64,000 bases of DNA from Channallabes apus (Eukaryota; Chordata; Actinopteri; Siluriformes; Clariidae), in contig CM060106.1 in assembly GCA_030522415.1 (NCBI GenBank), positions 29,036,985 through 29,100,984 on the forward strand. The letters run 5' to 3'. Positions 33,811 through 44,424 of the stretch are shown here, one piece after another. The notes under the pieces were generated by a model that had not been told where the DNA came from, searched no databases, and saw nothing but the letters and a program-made list of their open reading frames with translations. Numbering within the stretch: position 1 is the stretch's first letter; every line of letters begins with the position of its first letter. A program made the translations under genes and the position numbers.

Positions 33811-34410
33811 GGGTGGAAGGAGAGAGCGAGAGTGATGCTATAACTGCTATAAATAGTTCTGGTTGCTTTGCGGATCGCCCGGTTGAGGAAACTCCGCTCC
33901 ATCTGCAGCTGAACGACACGATCAACGTCACGCACAGCCGAGAACATTTTGGAATTCATTGTGTGTGTGTGTGTGTACCATCGGGGCTTATATGTTAGAG
34001 ATGTGAGGATGACTCAGACAGGAGAAATAGGAGTGAGGCAGGAAAAACTCACTCTGCTCGAAAGCACCCTTTATTCTTCCATCACTCTTCTTCCCTTTCC
34101 CTCTATCTCTCTCTTTTTCTCTCCCTCCATCTCTCTCTCACTCTCTCTTCCTTCTTCCTGCCTTAATTGTTTTGCATATTTTTCCTCTCCCTGTCTAATC
34201 GTCTTTCACATTTGTCTTTTCATCTCTTTCTATTTATATTTTTGTCTCACTTTCGACCTCTCTCTCTCTATGTCTCTCTCTTTTTTTTTCTTCTTTCCAT
34301 TTCTCTCTCTCTCTCCATCTTTCTACATCTATCCATTACAGTCAGTTGCTTTCCGTCTTTCTCTCTTATGCACATGAGACATGAAGTATCGGTAAAAGAC
34401 GGCGAGTGTG
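33810..34410. other. Unique sequence, pyrimidine-rich second half
   Basis: 33830-33960 is GC-richer and repeat-free. 34080-34360 is rich in TCTC/TTCC words. No exon called. Confidence 0.4.
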
Positions 34411-34486
34411 TTAGTGTGTTTTGCGTGAGTGTGTGTTAGTGTGTTTTGCGTGAGTGTGTGTTAGTGTGTTTTGCGTGAGTGTGTGT
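34411..34486 (+). repeat. 25-bp tandem repeat, three units
   Basis: The 25-mer TTAGTGTGTTTTGCGTGAGT plus GTGTG occurs three times head to tail with almost no divergence, suggesting recent slippage or unequal exchange. Confidence 0.92.
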
Positions 34487-34811
34487 TGGTGTGTGAGCGA
34501 GTGCGAGCATCAGAGACGAGGCATTGAAGAGGATGCATTTATAAAACATCACACTCAGCCCCCGGGCCATTCCAACCACATACTGTGTGTGCATGTGTAT
34601 ACAGATGTGTCTGTGTGTGTGCGTGTGCGCGTCTGCGTGTGTGTGTATATTTGCCTGTCTGCTATTTCAAAGCCTCTCCTCGTCTAGACACATAATGTGT
34701 GCTGTGTAACGGTAATGGAAATGTAATGGATCAGCGTGAGTGTATGATGAACGACACGATCTCATCACCTGAGTCAGTACGTGTATATATCTATAGTCAT
34801 TAACGGCTTGA

Positions 34812-34812
<1 letters not shown>

Positions 34813-34878
<66 letters not shown>

Positions 34879-34888
34879 TGTGTGTGTG
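34813..34888 (+). repeat. (TG)n microsatellite
   Basis: About 37 units with one GA interruption. Confidence 0.96.
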
Positions 34889-35037
34889 AGCATGTCGGAG
34901 TGAATCAGAGCTGTAACTGGATCCTCCTAATCAAAGCTGCCTCTGACTGTGTCATATTGATCTCAGAGCTCTTGTATGGACTTTGTGTTCAGGATGCTTA
35001 GCTTCAACCGATATGCCGCACCGCTCATTACAGCTGT

Positions 35038-35039
<2 letters not shown>

Positions 35040-35092
<53 letters not shown>
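35040..35092 (+). repeat. (AC)n microsatellite
   Basis: About 26 AC units. Confidence 0.96.
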
Positions 35093-35095
<3 letters not shown>

Positions 35096-35173
35096 TACAA
35101 ATATATATACGCACAACGAATTCTATCGCCAATGCACTGTTTTTTTAGTTTTTTTCTATAGCTGTATACTAAA

Positions 35174-35175
<2 letters not shown>

Positions 35176-35211
<36 letters not shown>
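35176..35211 (+). repeat. (GT)n microsatellite
   Basis: About 18 GT units. Confidence 0.95.
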
Positions 35212-35215
<4 letters not shown>

Positions 35216-35316
35216 GATCAGCCTTCACTGTTTCTGTGCTTCCTTTCTACTCTGTTAAATTCGATCACACTTTCATACAACAGAGTGAGCTCTATGCTCT
35301 GCCAGTTTAGCTCATG

Positions 35317-35318
<2 letters not shown>

Positions 35319-35354
<36 letters not shown>
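35319..35354 (+). repeat. (AC)n microsatellite
   Basis: About 18 AC units. Confidence 0.95.
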
Positions 35355-35356
<2 letters not shown>

Positions 35357-35493
35357 TTTTTTCGTCTCCCCTGAAGGTGTGTCGTGCTGTGGACTTCTCA
35401 CGTCTCATATGATGTGCTCCACTGGCCTGTAGAGACTCTTATACCTGATAGCATCGATGCTGGCCTGTGGGAGCAAAAAGACGCTGTAAGCGT

Positions 35494-35495
<2 letters not shown>

Positions 35496-35550
<55 letters not shown>
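35496..35550 (+). repeat. (CA)n microsatellite
   Basis: About 27 CA units. With the arrays at 33.7, 34.8, 35.0, 35.2 and 35.3 kb it makes six dinucleotide arrays in 1.9 kb. Confidence 0.96.
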
Positions 35551-35552
<2 letters not shown>

Positions 35553-35885
35553 CGCGAACGGCAAGAACACTGATGGAGAGATGGCGAGTGTGAGATAGAC
35601 GGATTACCCGGTGATGTGACAGAGATCCGTCCCGGAGGGCGTCGGCCCTGCTGTGTATCTCCGTGCTGTCTTTAATACACCTCATTTAACTCATCTGGTT
35701 ACAAGTCATTCTTCATGAGAGGAAACAGGTGTGTGTGTGTGTTCGGCTGGCAGGCGCACAGGAGCGGACGGTAAAATGTGCCGTATGGTAAATGAGCTTG
35801 GATTCCGGCATGCAAACTATGCGAGCGATAGAATGCAATGATAATTCAATTCGTTCATTAATTCGTCGCTTCATCATGTGCACAT

Positions 35886-36150
35886 GGTCGGTGGGGGCTA
35901 GAGCTCATCCCAGGAGGTTTAAGGCTGAGGTGGCGTACAATCAAGTCCAGGGTATGCACACACACACGCACACTATTTGGACTAATCGGCAATTTGGGAA
36001 GCTGATTAGCCGAATCTGCACGTCTTTGGACTTTGGGAGGAAACCGGAGAACCAGGAGGAAACCCACCAAGCGTAGAAGAGGAGAACATGCGAAGTCGGG
36101 AATCGAACCCGGACCACCACGGAGGCACAAGGCAACAATGCTAACCACTT
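35886..36150 (-). mobile_element. V-SINE copy 7 (3'-truncated, old)
   Basis: Reverse-strand order: AGTGGTTAGCATTG-like head at 36150, B-box (GGGTTCGATTCCC, one unit), V-domain words (GTTCTCCTCTTCTACGCTTG, TGGGTTTCCTCCTGG), GATTCGGCTAATCAGC, then a GTGTGTGTG segment and degraded 3' module at 35886-35950. Diverged. Confidence 0.8.
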
Positions 36151-36384
36151 TTTCAATGCTAACCGATACGGCTTATATTATATTAAAAAACTAACACTAT
36201 GGTGGTAAAACCACTTGCAGTACCCAGAATAGCAATAATATGTTTATTATTTATTAATAGTTACATAACTGTGATATAACTGTTGTTTACATTCAGAATG
36301 AGGTTTGTTGTTTGTAATGTTAAGATGTTTGTGGCACAACCACTATTACTTTTGATGTACGGTTTAGGACAACTTTACACCCCT

Positions 36385-36660
36385 ACTTATGTTCAAGTCA
36401 AACCAGGACTTTTGATTGCACAGATTAACAGAACACAATTATGAGAGTAAAAACTCCCTTTATTTCTCTATATAATCCCCTGCTACACTAATGCACTTAT
36501 CCCTAGTGCTTGGATACCATCACGTGACTGGAGCCATGGTCCGACTGCCTGGTTCACATATGAAACACTGGCCTCCCAGGAACCCCTTCAATGGCCCAAA
36601 TATCTTGGCGCGAGGTCAAGTTTCTGTAAAGTGGTGTTGAAAGAACTTTTTCTCAGTACA
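36385..36660 (-). mobile_element. mariner-like relic M-B
   Basis: Outer end GTTCAAGTCAAACCAGGACT is shared with M-C (39976) and M-D (54686). The interior (CTATATAATCCCCTGCTACA, CTGGCCTCCCAGGAACCCCT) is the reverse complement of a mariner transposase C-terminal region (KE-LGG motif) and 3' UTR. The rest of the element is missing. Confidence 0.72.
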
Positions 36661-36664
36661 CCAG

Positions 36665-36995
36665 CGCCATGTAGCAAGTATTAACCAATCAGTGTTGTTT
36701 AAGATGACGTAACATTTATCAGATGTGTTTTCTTTGCTGAAAGTGAAAGTAAACGCGCTCTGACCTCGACTTCATTCAAGCTACTGTAGGATATGCAAAG
36801 AAATCATCAAGTGCCAGATTTTATATTAAGTCATTGTGATTCTTATTATTCTTAATTCTTTTTTATTATACTTTTTTAAGTTCTTATCTCATCCTATCAA
36901 CACTTTTTTGAACATCTCATTCCAGCGTGACTCCCCCTTTCTTGGACTGTTATACTCCCAGCGCCTAATCTTCTGGGAAGGCTTTCCACTAGACT
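36665..36995. other. Unique gap, nothing recognised
   Basis: No features beyond T-rich runs. Confidence 0.5.
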
Positions 36996-37335
36996 GGATC
37001 ATGGATGTCTGAATTTGTCCATTCAACCACAGGAGCATTAGTGAAGTCAGGCGCTGATGTTCGGTGAGGAGTCTTGGGGATGTAGTCCATTTTCCGGTTC
37101 ATCCCATAGGGAAGGGAGATCAGGGCTCTGTGCAAAACAATTGACTTCTCTCACTTCAACCTTGGCCAACCATGTCACTGACCTTTGTGCTCCGAGGCAC
37201 TGTCACTCCGGAGCAGGTTTGGGCCTCTTGGTTTCAGTGAAGTGAGATTGTAATGCCACAGTCGACAAATCCTGTGCAATTGCCAATCTGTGGCAGTACT
37301 ATGGGGCAAAGGTATGATGGTCAGGTGTTTGAAAT
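36995..37335 (-). pseudogene. Tc1-like transposase relic, C-terminal part
   Basis: The reverse complement carries the segment coding for the third catalytic region and C-terminus of a Tc1-like transposase, recognisable from AACCTTGGCCAACCATGTCA, GAGCAGGTTTGGGCCTCTTG and GGAGCATTAGTGAAGTCAGG. It ends near GATGGTCAGGTGTTTGAA, which resembles the TCAGGTGTCCAC terminus of the family (also at 41876). Frames are broken. Confidence 0.72.
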
Positions 37336-37499
37336 CAGATTATATATATAATTCTGCACCTGAACACGTTCAAACCAAATTCTGGTGCCTAAGAAAGCAA
37401 CATACAGTACAGTACGTGTCCCGTTAAATGAATCCACACCCTGTACAAAAGCTACGCTAAGTACCCGTCTATCTCTTGCTATTCAAACCCTGTAGTAAG

Positions 37500-37770
37500 C
37501 TGGAAAGCGTGTAGGCGCTCTGCTCTCGTCAGTATTGAGGCAGCGTTTGCCGTGGGAGGGTGTGTGTGCGTAAGTGAATGAATTATTAAGCTGCTGATGT
37601 GAAGGAGCCTTCCTTTTCTCTTTTTTCCCCCGTGCATCAGCAGCCAATCAGAGCCCGGGAGCCGGCGTCTATTTGGGTCACACCGACGTACTGCCGGTTT
37701 GGCGCAGATATCGTGCCATGTATTTGGGTTGTGTGACGGAGACGAGACATAAAAGGAGAGACAATCTGGG
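37500..37770 (+). promoter_or_regulatory. Candidate promoter or enhancer (weak)
   Basis: A repeat-free, GC-richer stretch with a CCAAT-type box (CAGCCAATCAGAG near 37641), an E2F-like TTTGGCGC near 37698 and a TATA-like ACATAAAAGG near 37748, spaced about 105 bp from the CCAAT box. That arrangement suits a Pol II promoter, but no adjacent exon was found. It may equally be chance. Confidence 0.3.
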
Positions 37771-37774
37771 GGAA

Positions 37775-38992
37775 AAAGAAAAAAAGAAAAGGCAAATTCA
37801 AATCAAATCTCTGAGCTCATTTGTTGGTGCTTTTGGTATGTAGGTCTGTAATGTAGCTTTATTGGGTTAACGTCAGTGGGTGTGATGATGATGATGATGA
37901 TGATGATCACTTATGTTCTCCCTGTATGTGGATAACTAAAGTGTTACAAAAAGTGGTACACGGTGTATATGGTGCACCTGCTTACAGTATATAACTGGTG
38001 TTGATCGATTCATAATCCTTATTATTATTATTATAGAAGGATATAAAAACTGCACATTTTATTCAATTCAAATGGAGATCGTCCTCATGATGCTGAATAG
38101 TCAAAAAGAAAACGTCCACTTTTTCAAGCCATTGAGCGACTAAATGACTCAGAAACCCGATTCTTCTTCTACTTTCCTGGTTCCTCTTGAGAGGATTAAT
38201 AATCCTGGGTATTCTTGTTAAGAGTGAGTTAAGCCCGATGTTAGCTTTATGGAATTCCCTCAGTCATGCAAGAAACTAGGAAGTCTAATAAGATGATGAG
38301 ATGCTTTGGTGCATGGAGAGACACATTCTCTGAACAGGGTTATTATCATTATCATTATCGTTATCATGATCACTGAAGGAGGTGAGGTCTCTCTGCCTGC
38401 TGGGGCCTTCACAGTTGAATCTTATTGAAGTATTGCTTGGTTAAATGTATATTTTATACATATGATTGTTGACTGTGCTGTGAGATTCACATTGTTGCAA
38501 TGCAGAGCCACCTTCATACAGTATGGCTGCTTGTGTGTGTACCAGCCTCTTCACATCAGTCAAGGTGAAGTCTGTTTGCTGTGTACCGCCTGCAGAATGT
38601 GGGGTTGAGTAAGGATCCGCGTTTAAACATGAATATACAGCTGTCAGTTTGATCCTGGCACTTTTTTTTTTTCCCCCCCATAAAAATTCTCACCGTCTCT
38701 AGGAAGATATGATGACGGTTATGTGCTGTGTATTGAAGTGGAGATTTCACTCCACTCTGTTTCAGGCCCAAATTTAATCACCTAGTTAATTTCTTCCTAA
38801 ATGTTATGCAGTAAATAACGATAGGAATTATTTGAATGTCATCATGAAACTCCAGATTAACCAGATTAATTTACTCTTGATACTTAAATATGAATTTAAA
38901 CCCTCATTGTATATTTGTTATAATTATTTCATCTTCTTCTTCTTATTATTATTACTATGACTTTTAGGAATAAATACTCAGCTTAAAGCTAT
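37775..38992. other. Unique gap with short trinucleotide runs
   Basis: (GAT)n near 37884-37907, (TTA)n near 38021-38033. No repeat termini or exon recognised. Confidence 0.45.
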
Positions 38993-39001
38993 ACTCTGTA
39001 C

Positions 39002-39887
39002 TAGGCCTGGGCGATAAAATGATAACGATATGTTTCGCGATAGACACGTGACTGATATCAATAAAAAATGTGTTTGATAGAACGTTCGATATTTTTTATT
39101 CTTTGTCGGAAGAAAACAGAGGTCGCGAAGCTATGCTTCATTTTGCCGTCATGCGCACTCGCTCCGCGACCGGCTCTAGGACCCCGAAGTAGTACGGTCG
39201 CGATTCAGGAAGAATAAACGGAGACAAGATGGCGTTGACATTGGCACCCGCCGAATGCGGGTAAAATTCGGCGGTGGCGGGTAATAACTTTAGTCTCACT
39301 AGCCACATTGGCGGGTAGTTTATTCTTTGTTATGACAATTATGTTTGCATCAATATGCACAACTAACATTTATAATATTACTTGCTTTTTGTGTGAGAAA
39401 CGGAGACATGGAGAAAAACGGTATTCTTCTTTTACTGCATTCAGTGCACACGACACATGTAGTATACAGCGCGGTATTGCCCCCTGGTGGTTCACATCAA
39501 ACTCAAATATATTACAACAATATATTTTTGTTGTAGTTTTCTCTAAAGGCATTTCATATAATAAACACATTGCACTATTTTATTACACTTTATTAAGAAT
39601 TACTTACATTTTCTTTTAATTTTGCACCTTAAATGTTAAGAGATAATTGTTAAGTGTTCATTGTGACTTTAGACTTATGTTTACATTTTAATTATTAGAT
39701 TTTTCCATGGTTGTTGACATTTCTGTCTTAATAACTGTTGAATATATAATATTTAAGTTTAAATATTATATATTCTTCTCCTGGTCCTTATTTTAAATGG
39801 GTCATAAAAAATATCAATAATTATCGATATCGACCGATATGAAACACTGATATCGTGATACAGTTTCAGCCATATCGCCCAGCCCTA
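39002..39887. mobile_element. hAT-type non-autonomous transposon, family H3
   Basis: A perfect 8-bp target duplication CTCTGTAC (38994-39001 and 39888-39895) flanks inverted ends TAGGCCTGGGCGATA and, reading back, TAGGGCTGGGCGATA, with ATCG-rich subterminal words. The 886-bp interior shows no transposase; short open frames near 39308-39619 have no motif. Confidence 0.93.
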
Positions 39888-39959
39888 CTCTGTACTGTGT
39901 GTAAGATGCTTTCGGGGTGTGCTCTTGTATAAAACGAAAAAGAATATTTCAATGAAAAA

Positions 39960-40258
39960 GTAAAATGAGGGTTGTTAAAGTCAAACCTGGACTTTTCAGT
40001 TCTAAAACTTTTATTTCTCTATATAATCCCCTGCCACACTAATGCACTTATCCCAGTGTTTCACTACTGCTTGGATACCATCAAGTGGCTGGAGCCATGA
40101 ACAGCCTGGTTCACAACTAAAACACTGGCCTCCCAGGAACCCCTTTAATGGCCTAAAAATCGTCAATGGCTTTAAAATATCCTAAATATCTTGGAGCAAG
40201 GTCAAGTTAGTTCCTGTAAAGTGGTGTTGGTGAATGATTTTGTACCGTTCCAACAGAC
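39960..40258 (-). mobile_element. mariner-like relic M-C
   Basis: Near-identical architecture to M-B: GTCAAACCTGGACTTTTCAG, then CTATATAATCCCCTGCCACA, then CTGGCCTCCCAGGAACCCCT and a final TTCCTGTAAAGTGGTGTTGG. It retains a little more of the interior than M-B. Confidence 0.72.
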
Positions 40259-40261
40259 CGA

Positions 40262-40335
40262 CAGATTCAATTCGATTTGATTCAACTTTATTATCATTGT
40301 GCAGAGTCCATGTGTCCAAGGGTTTCATGTCACAA
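40262..40335 (+). repeat. Short dispersed repeat fragment
   Basis: TTCAACTTTATTATCATTGT matches the start of the insert at 10693. Only about 60 bp are recognisable. Confidence 0.5.
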
Positions 40336-40339
40336 CTGG

Positions 40340-40980
40340 TGTGAACTTTTCAGTGTGCAGTACTGTATACTGTATGTCATCGGGACCTAACTTTAGACAT
40401 TAAATAATCTTGACTACATGATGATGTTGATGATGATTGGCAGGACTCGGGAGCCAATCAGAACAGTGAGATTTGTATGAGAGTGTAAATGAAGCAAAAT
40501 AGGAGTGAAATAGTGAGTCAGAAGTCCAGATTTATGTGAACACCACTGTTAGCAAAAATTCAATATTCGTAAATATTACATACTGTAGCTGACAGAATTC
40601 AATCAGACTGCAGTGAATATCATTTCTGTGATCATTAAGGAACTGTATTGGATATAATGAGATTTTCTATTGATATCGAATGACAAGACGACTGCCCGTT
40701 AGAAATCCACCTGCTGTTGGCGACGACGGTCTTTACAGCTAGCCAATCAGCGACCTTGCATAAAGCAACACACACACACATTCACAATGTAGAGCACCTT
40801 GAGCACTTTTAGTATTATCAGTTCTTTCTCTCTGCTTATTTAGTTTCTTTCTTCTTGTTTGGCTTTTTCTTCATTTTCTCTCTTGGGTTTGGAGTGACAT
40901 TTCATCAGACAGGAGTGACAGATGTCTTATCATATAAAATAGATGATCATGAGAATGCAGCGGAATACTCAGTCACTCTC
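40340..40980. other. Unique gap, nothing recognised
   Basis: No repeat ends or exon seen. Short ACACACAC run near 40771. Confidence 0.5.
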
Positions 40981-40982
40981 TC

Positions 40983-41121
40983 ACTCACTCATTCATCGTT
41001 TCTACAGCTTTATCCTGTATACAGGGTTGCGGGGGCGGGGGGGGGTGGAGCCTATCCCAAGTGGGGTACACTGTGGACAGGGTGCCAATCCATTGCAGGG
41101 GACTATGTGTGTGTGTGTGTA
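40983..41121 (-). mobile_element. V-SINE copy 8 (3' module only)
   Basis: Reverse complement of the SINE tail: CACTCATTCATCG, TTTATCCTGTATACAGGGTT, GAGCCTATCCCAAGTGGGG and CAGGGTGCCAATCCATTGCA, ending in a GT run. A G-rich insertion (GCGGGGGCGGGGGGGG) lies at 41029-41045. Confidence 0.8.
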
Positions 41122-41124
41122 AGC

Positions 41125-41855
41125 TCTTTTTTGTTCTGCGTGTCTTGCTCTAGAGTATTGCACTCATTTTGCTTAACAAGTCATTTGATGGTGCTGAGTG
41201 TAATTCGCTTGGACTCTACATAAGTGGAACTGAACATGCAGTGCTTTACTTTGGTTTTTGTTCCTCGCTCAAGGGTACTAAGGCGTCCCTGACTCTGTCA
41301 CCAGCCCATTTCCCCAGACACTTAGCTCCGCTGTTACTCCGCTGACTTTACATGCCTTTGCTGCAGGCTAAATGGTATTTGCAGTCAGTCCCTGCGTCAT
41401 TCTGAGATGAATGTAAGAGAGAGAGAGAGACTGAGAGAGAGGGAGAAGAAAACGAGAGATCCGATAAAAGAACATATGTAGCCGTGACTTTGTCATTCTG
41501 GGCAGCACATGTTGGTTTTTTGCTGCCATGCTGTTGTAGTGAGCAATTTACCGAAGAGCATTGAGACGATAATTACATGCAGTAAATCCAATCAAAACAT
41601 CTAATCAAACCCTTACCAGTTTGTTTGGATAAACAACCAGTTATCTTTGCACAAGAGGTGCCTATTATTTCCCGCCATTATTGATCTTGTTTCTTGTCTC
41701 GCATATTAAAGTTAGTTTAGAAAGAGACTTTCGCTCTGTTTATAAGTTGGGGACTACCCGTATATTGCAGCATGACGATGACAGTGTGGACACATTGAAG
41801 TCGATAAAGTGGTATAGAAGAACTCAAGTGGCAGCACAAAGCCCTGACTACTGAA
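41125..41855. other. Unique gap
   Basis: GA-rich run near 41415-41445. No other structure recognised. Confidence 0.45.
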
Positions 41856-41859
41856 CATA

Positions 41860-41912
41860 TCGTCTGATTGTGGTCAGGTGTCCACGTACTTTTGGTTACA
41901 CATTGTTTAAGG
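41860..41912 (+). repeat. Tc1-like terminus fragment
   Basis: GGTCAGGTGTCCACGTACTT followed by TTGGTTACACATTG resembles the terminal sequence of the same teleost Tc1-like family seen at 36995-37335. Confidence 0.5.
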
Positions 41913-41914
41913 AT

Positions 41915-42555
41915 GTGCAAAGAAGGCAAGTAGTTTTCCTGATACCTCAGTGTGAAAACAGACTTGAAACCATGTTCTCCATTGGGGAGCAGGCAGGTCT
42001 TGTGGGTCTCTACTCAGATCAGGAGCTCCATGATGAATGCACCGGCCCGGTTAACACATCCACTCAGAAGGGTCCTGGCATACGAGAGAGAGTAATGAAG
42101 CAAAGAAACCTCTTTGTACTTGCAAGGATTGCCTCTTAACCCTGTAAGTGGTGAAAAAACCTCACAGAGGACATCGCAATTCCTTAAAATACAAATAAGA
42201 TAAAAACAGAATTGAGTGTGTATTGAAAACAATAGCAGCCGGTCCTGGTTCTGATGTGCCATTCTGTATTCAAATCTGGACGTGTGTGTTGTCTGTAACT
42301 GTGTGTGTGTGTGTGCATGAGAGACCGCTCACTGGGCTGTCTGGCATGCTCTCAGTAGGGGAGAGAGCATTACCAGGGCTGTGCTCAACCCTCAGGACTG
42401 GACTATCACAGCCAATCTGAGAGTGCTGCTAGAGGGCCAGACACACACGGCCCACTCTCAGCCTCCCTGTACATCATACACTCAGTCCTACTACAGTACC
42501 TTCATTTACCCTTATGGGTGCATTAAGTAAGGGTTATGCTGGTACAGGAAAATGT
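41915..42555. other. Unique gap, nothing recognised
   Basis: No repeat ends. A forward frame at 41870-42139 has no domain. Confidence 0.45.
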
Positions 42556-42559
42556 TCAA

Positions 42560-43200
42560 TGACAGGTTAATGTGGTGCAGCAAGATATTTATTTATAACA
42601 CATTGTATTGCTTTTATACAGCAACAATTTGCTGCATAAAAAATTTTTGTTCTAAGATTTTTAAACAAAATTAGGAAATATCCTACCACATAGGATGCTG
42701 TTCTGTACAATTAGTTTTGACTGCACCAACTGTGGCGGCGCGGTGGTGTAGTGGTTAGCACTGTCGCCTTGCACCTCCAGGGTCTGGGTTCGATTCCCCG
42801 GCCAGGCTCGATTCCCGTCTCTGTGTGCATGGAGTGCATGTTCTCCCCGTGCTTGGTGGGTTTCCTCCGGGTACTCCGGTTTCCTCCCACAGTCCAAAGA
42901 TATGCAGGTTAGGCTAATTGGCGTTCCTAAATTGCTCGTAGTGTGTGATTGGGTGTGTGTGTGTGAGTGTGTGTATGTGTGTGTGCCCTGCAATGGATTG
43001 GCACCCTGTCCAGGGTGTACCCCGCCTAGTGCCCGAAGTCTCCTGGGATAGGCTCCAGGTCCCCCGCGACCCTGAAAACAGGATTAAGCGGTATAGAAAA
43101 TGAATGAATGAATGAATGCACCAACTGTAGGATTATAGAAGAACTGCAACATTTTACGCCCTCAAATGCAAAAATATATCAATAAAAAATTATTTTGGAG
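42560..43200 (+). mobile_element. hAT-like family E, copy E5, split by a V-SINE
   Basis: 42660-42721 (GGAAATATCCTACCACATAG, GGATGCTGTTCTGTAC) and 43129-43165 (AGGATTATAGAAGAACTGCA) match the reverse complement of E3 on both sides of the SINE at 42734-43116. Ends are not resolved. Confidence 0.65.
42734..43116 (+). mobile_element. V-SINE copy 9, two B-box units, near full length
   Basis: 12-bp perfect target duplication TGCACCAACTGT (42722-42733, 43117-43128). Head GGCGGCGCGGTGGTGTAGTG, two B-box units 18 bp apart, V-domain, GT segment, 3' module and a TGAATGAATGAATGAA tail. Low apparent divergence implies recent insertion. Confidence 0.96.
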
Positions 43201-43269
43201 TACGTGTACCACATGAAAGGATCACTGATTGATTCAGTTCAGTCTGTCTGTGGTTTGACAATTCTAAGC

Positions 43270-43560
43270 ATACTTGTTGTGCATGAGAATGTGGTATGAG
43301 GTCGTATCAGAAAGTTTTGAAACTAGTTTTGTAGCACGCCAGCAGGTAGCAGCACATGTGCACGCACAGTCACATGGAACACCGGCCTTCATAAGTCATT
43401 GTGCCAAAAGACATTGTCCTGTGTACAGTACATTGGGAGCTGTGCATCTGGTGCTATTCTGACCACGTCTATGATTTCAACATGGAGTTGCTCTTGCGCT
43501 TCAACAGCAGAGGAACATTGTTAGAAGGTGACCCCCCCCCCCGAAAATGTTGAAATCATT
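43270..43560 (+). other. Possible mariner 5' fragment
   Basis: GAGGTCGTATCAGAAAGTTT followed by TGAAACTAG resembles the terminal sequence of some mariner elements. Downstream, ATGGAGTTGCTCTTGCGCTT could be a transposase start. No catalytic motif follows. Weak. Confidence 0.3.
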
Positions 43561-43601
43561 CATGCAACAACTTGTGCACTGACCCTACTCGCCAGATAAT
43601 A

Positions 43602-43939
43602 CAGTGAAACCTTGGATTGCGAGGAACGCGGTTTGCGAGTGTTCCGCAAGACGAGCAAAGATTTTTAATACATTTTGACTTGGAAAAACGAACAAGTCTT
43701 GGTTTACCGAGTATCATGTAGAGGTTAAAAATACATTTCCCCCCTTTCTGTCACGTCTGAACACGTAATGTGTTCGCGCGCATGTAATTTTACACCGTGC
43801 CAGTTCACACACACTCTCTCCCTACCTCTCTCGCTTTTACTGTATGTGTGTGTATGTGTGTGTGTGTTTTTCTCTCTTGCACTGTGGAGTGTTTGTGTGC
43901 ACTTTGACACCGTGCGGGTTCATGCACTCTCTCTCGCCG

Positions 43940-43975
<36 letters not shown>

Positions 43976-43990
43976 GAACCCCCTCTCTGC

Positions 43991-44061
<71 letters not shown>

Positions 44062-44421
44062 GGCGAGAGAGAGAGAGTGTGTGTGTGTGAGAACTGGCAC
44101 GGCGCACACATAACGCACACACTCCGCAGCGCAAGAGAGAGAAACACATACACACCCAGCGCCTGCGCACATAAACGGAAACACTTATCTGTCTGGATTT
44201 ATTTGTACTTTTTTTTTTTTAAGGTAAAGTGCAGGTTAATTTTAGTTTTTACTTAATATTATGTGTTAATTATTTTTCATGTATTTATTTTTTTTCGACT
44301 GTGGAACGAATAATTTTCATTTACATTATTTCCTACGGGAAAAATTGCTTTGTTGTACGAGTGTTTTGGAATACGAGGCCGCTTCTGGAACGAATTATGC
44401 TTGTAATCCGAGGTTCCACTG
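43602..44421. mobile_element. pogo/Tigger-like non-autonomous transposon with internal microsatellites
   Basis: TA-flanked inverted ends: CAGTGAAACCTTGGATTGCG at the left and, reading back from the right, CAGTGGAACCTCGGATTACA. Subterminal words (GCGAGTGTTCCGCAAGACGA; the right side contains TACGAGTGTTTTGGAATACG) extend the inverted match. Inside are imperfect duplications of a CACACACTCTC-GTGTGTG unit and a (TG)n/(CA)n pair. No transposase. Confidence 0.82.
43947..44057 (+). repeat. Paired (TG)n and (CA)n arrays
   Basis: (TG)n at 43946-43973 and (CA)n at 43995-44057 are separated by only 21 bp and are inverted with respect to each other, so they can pair as a hairpin of up to about 28 bp within the Tigger-like element. 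Confidence 0.9.
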
Positions 44422-44424
44422 TAG

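Noticed and set aside
33416..33998. Open frames of 130-171 codons on both strands
   Set aside because: They run through (GT)n/(CA)n arrays and encode Thr-His or Cys-Val dipeptide repeats; microsatellites lack stops in these frames.
35160..35370. Possible functional hairpin between (GT)n at 35176 and (AC)n at 35319
   Set aside because: Inverted dinucleotide arrays are common and this pair shows no surrounding inverted repeat, so only simple repeats are annotated.
41029..41045. G-quadruplex-like G run
   Set aside because: A single G run within a decayed SINE with no further spaced G tracts; not enough for a structural claim.
42780..42835. tRNA gene suggested by A-box and B-box sequences
   Set aside because: These belong to the tRNA-derived head of V-SINEs; no cloverleaf with an acceptor stem is formed and the V-domain follows.
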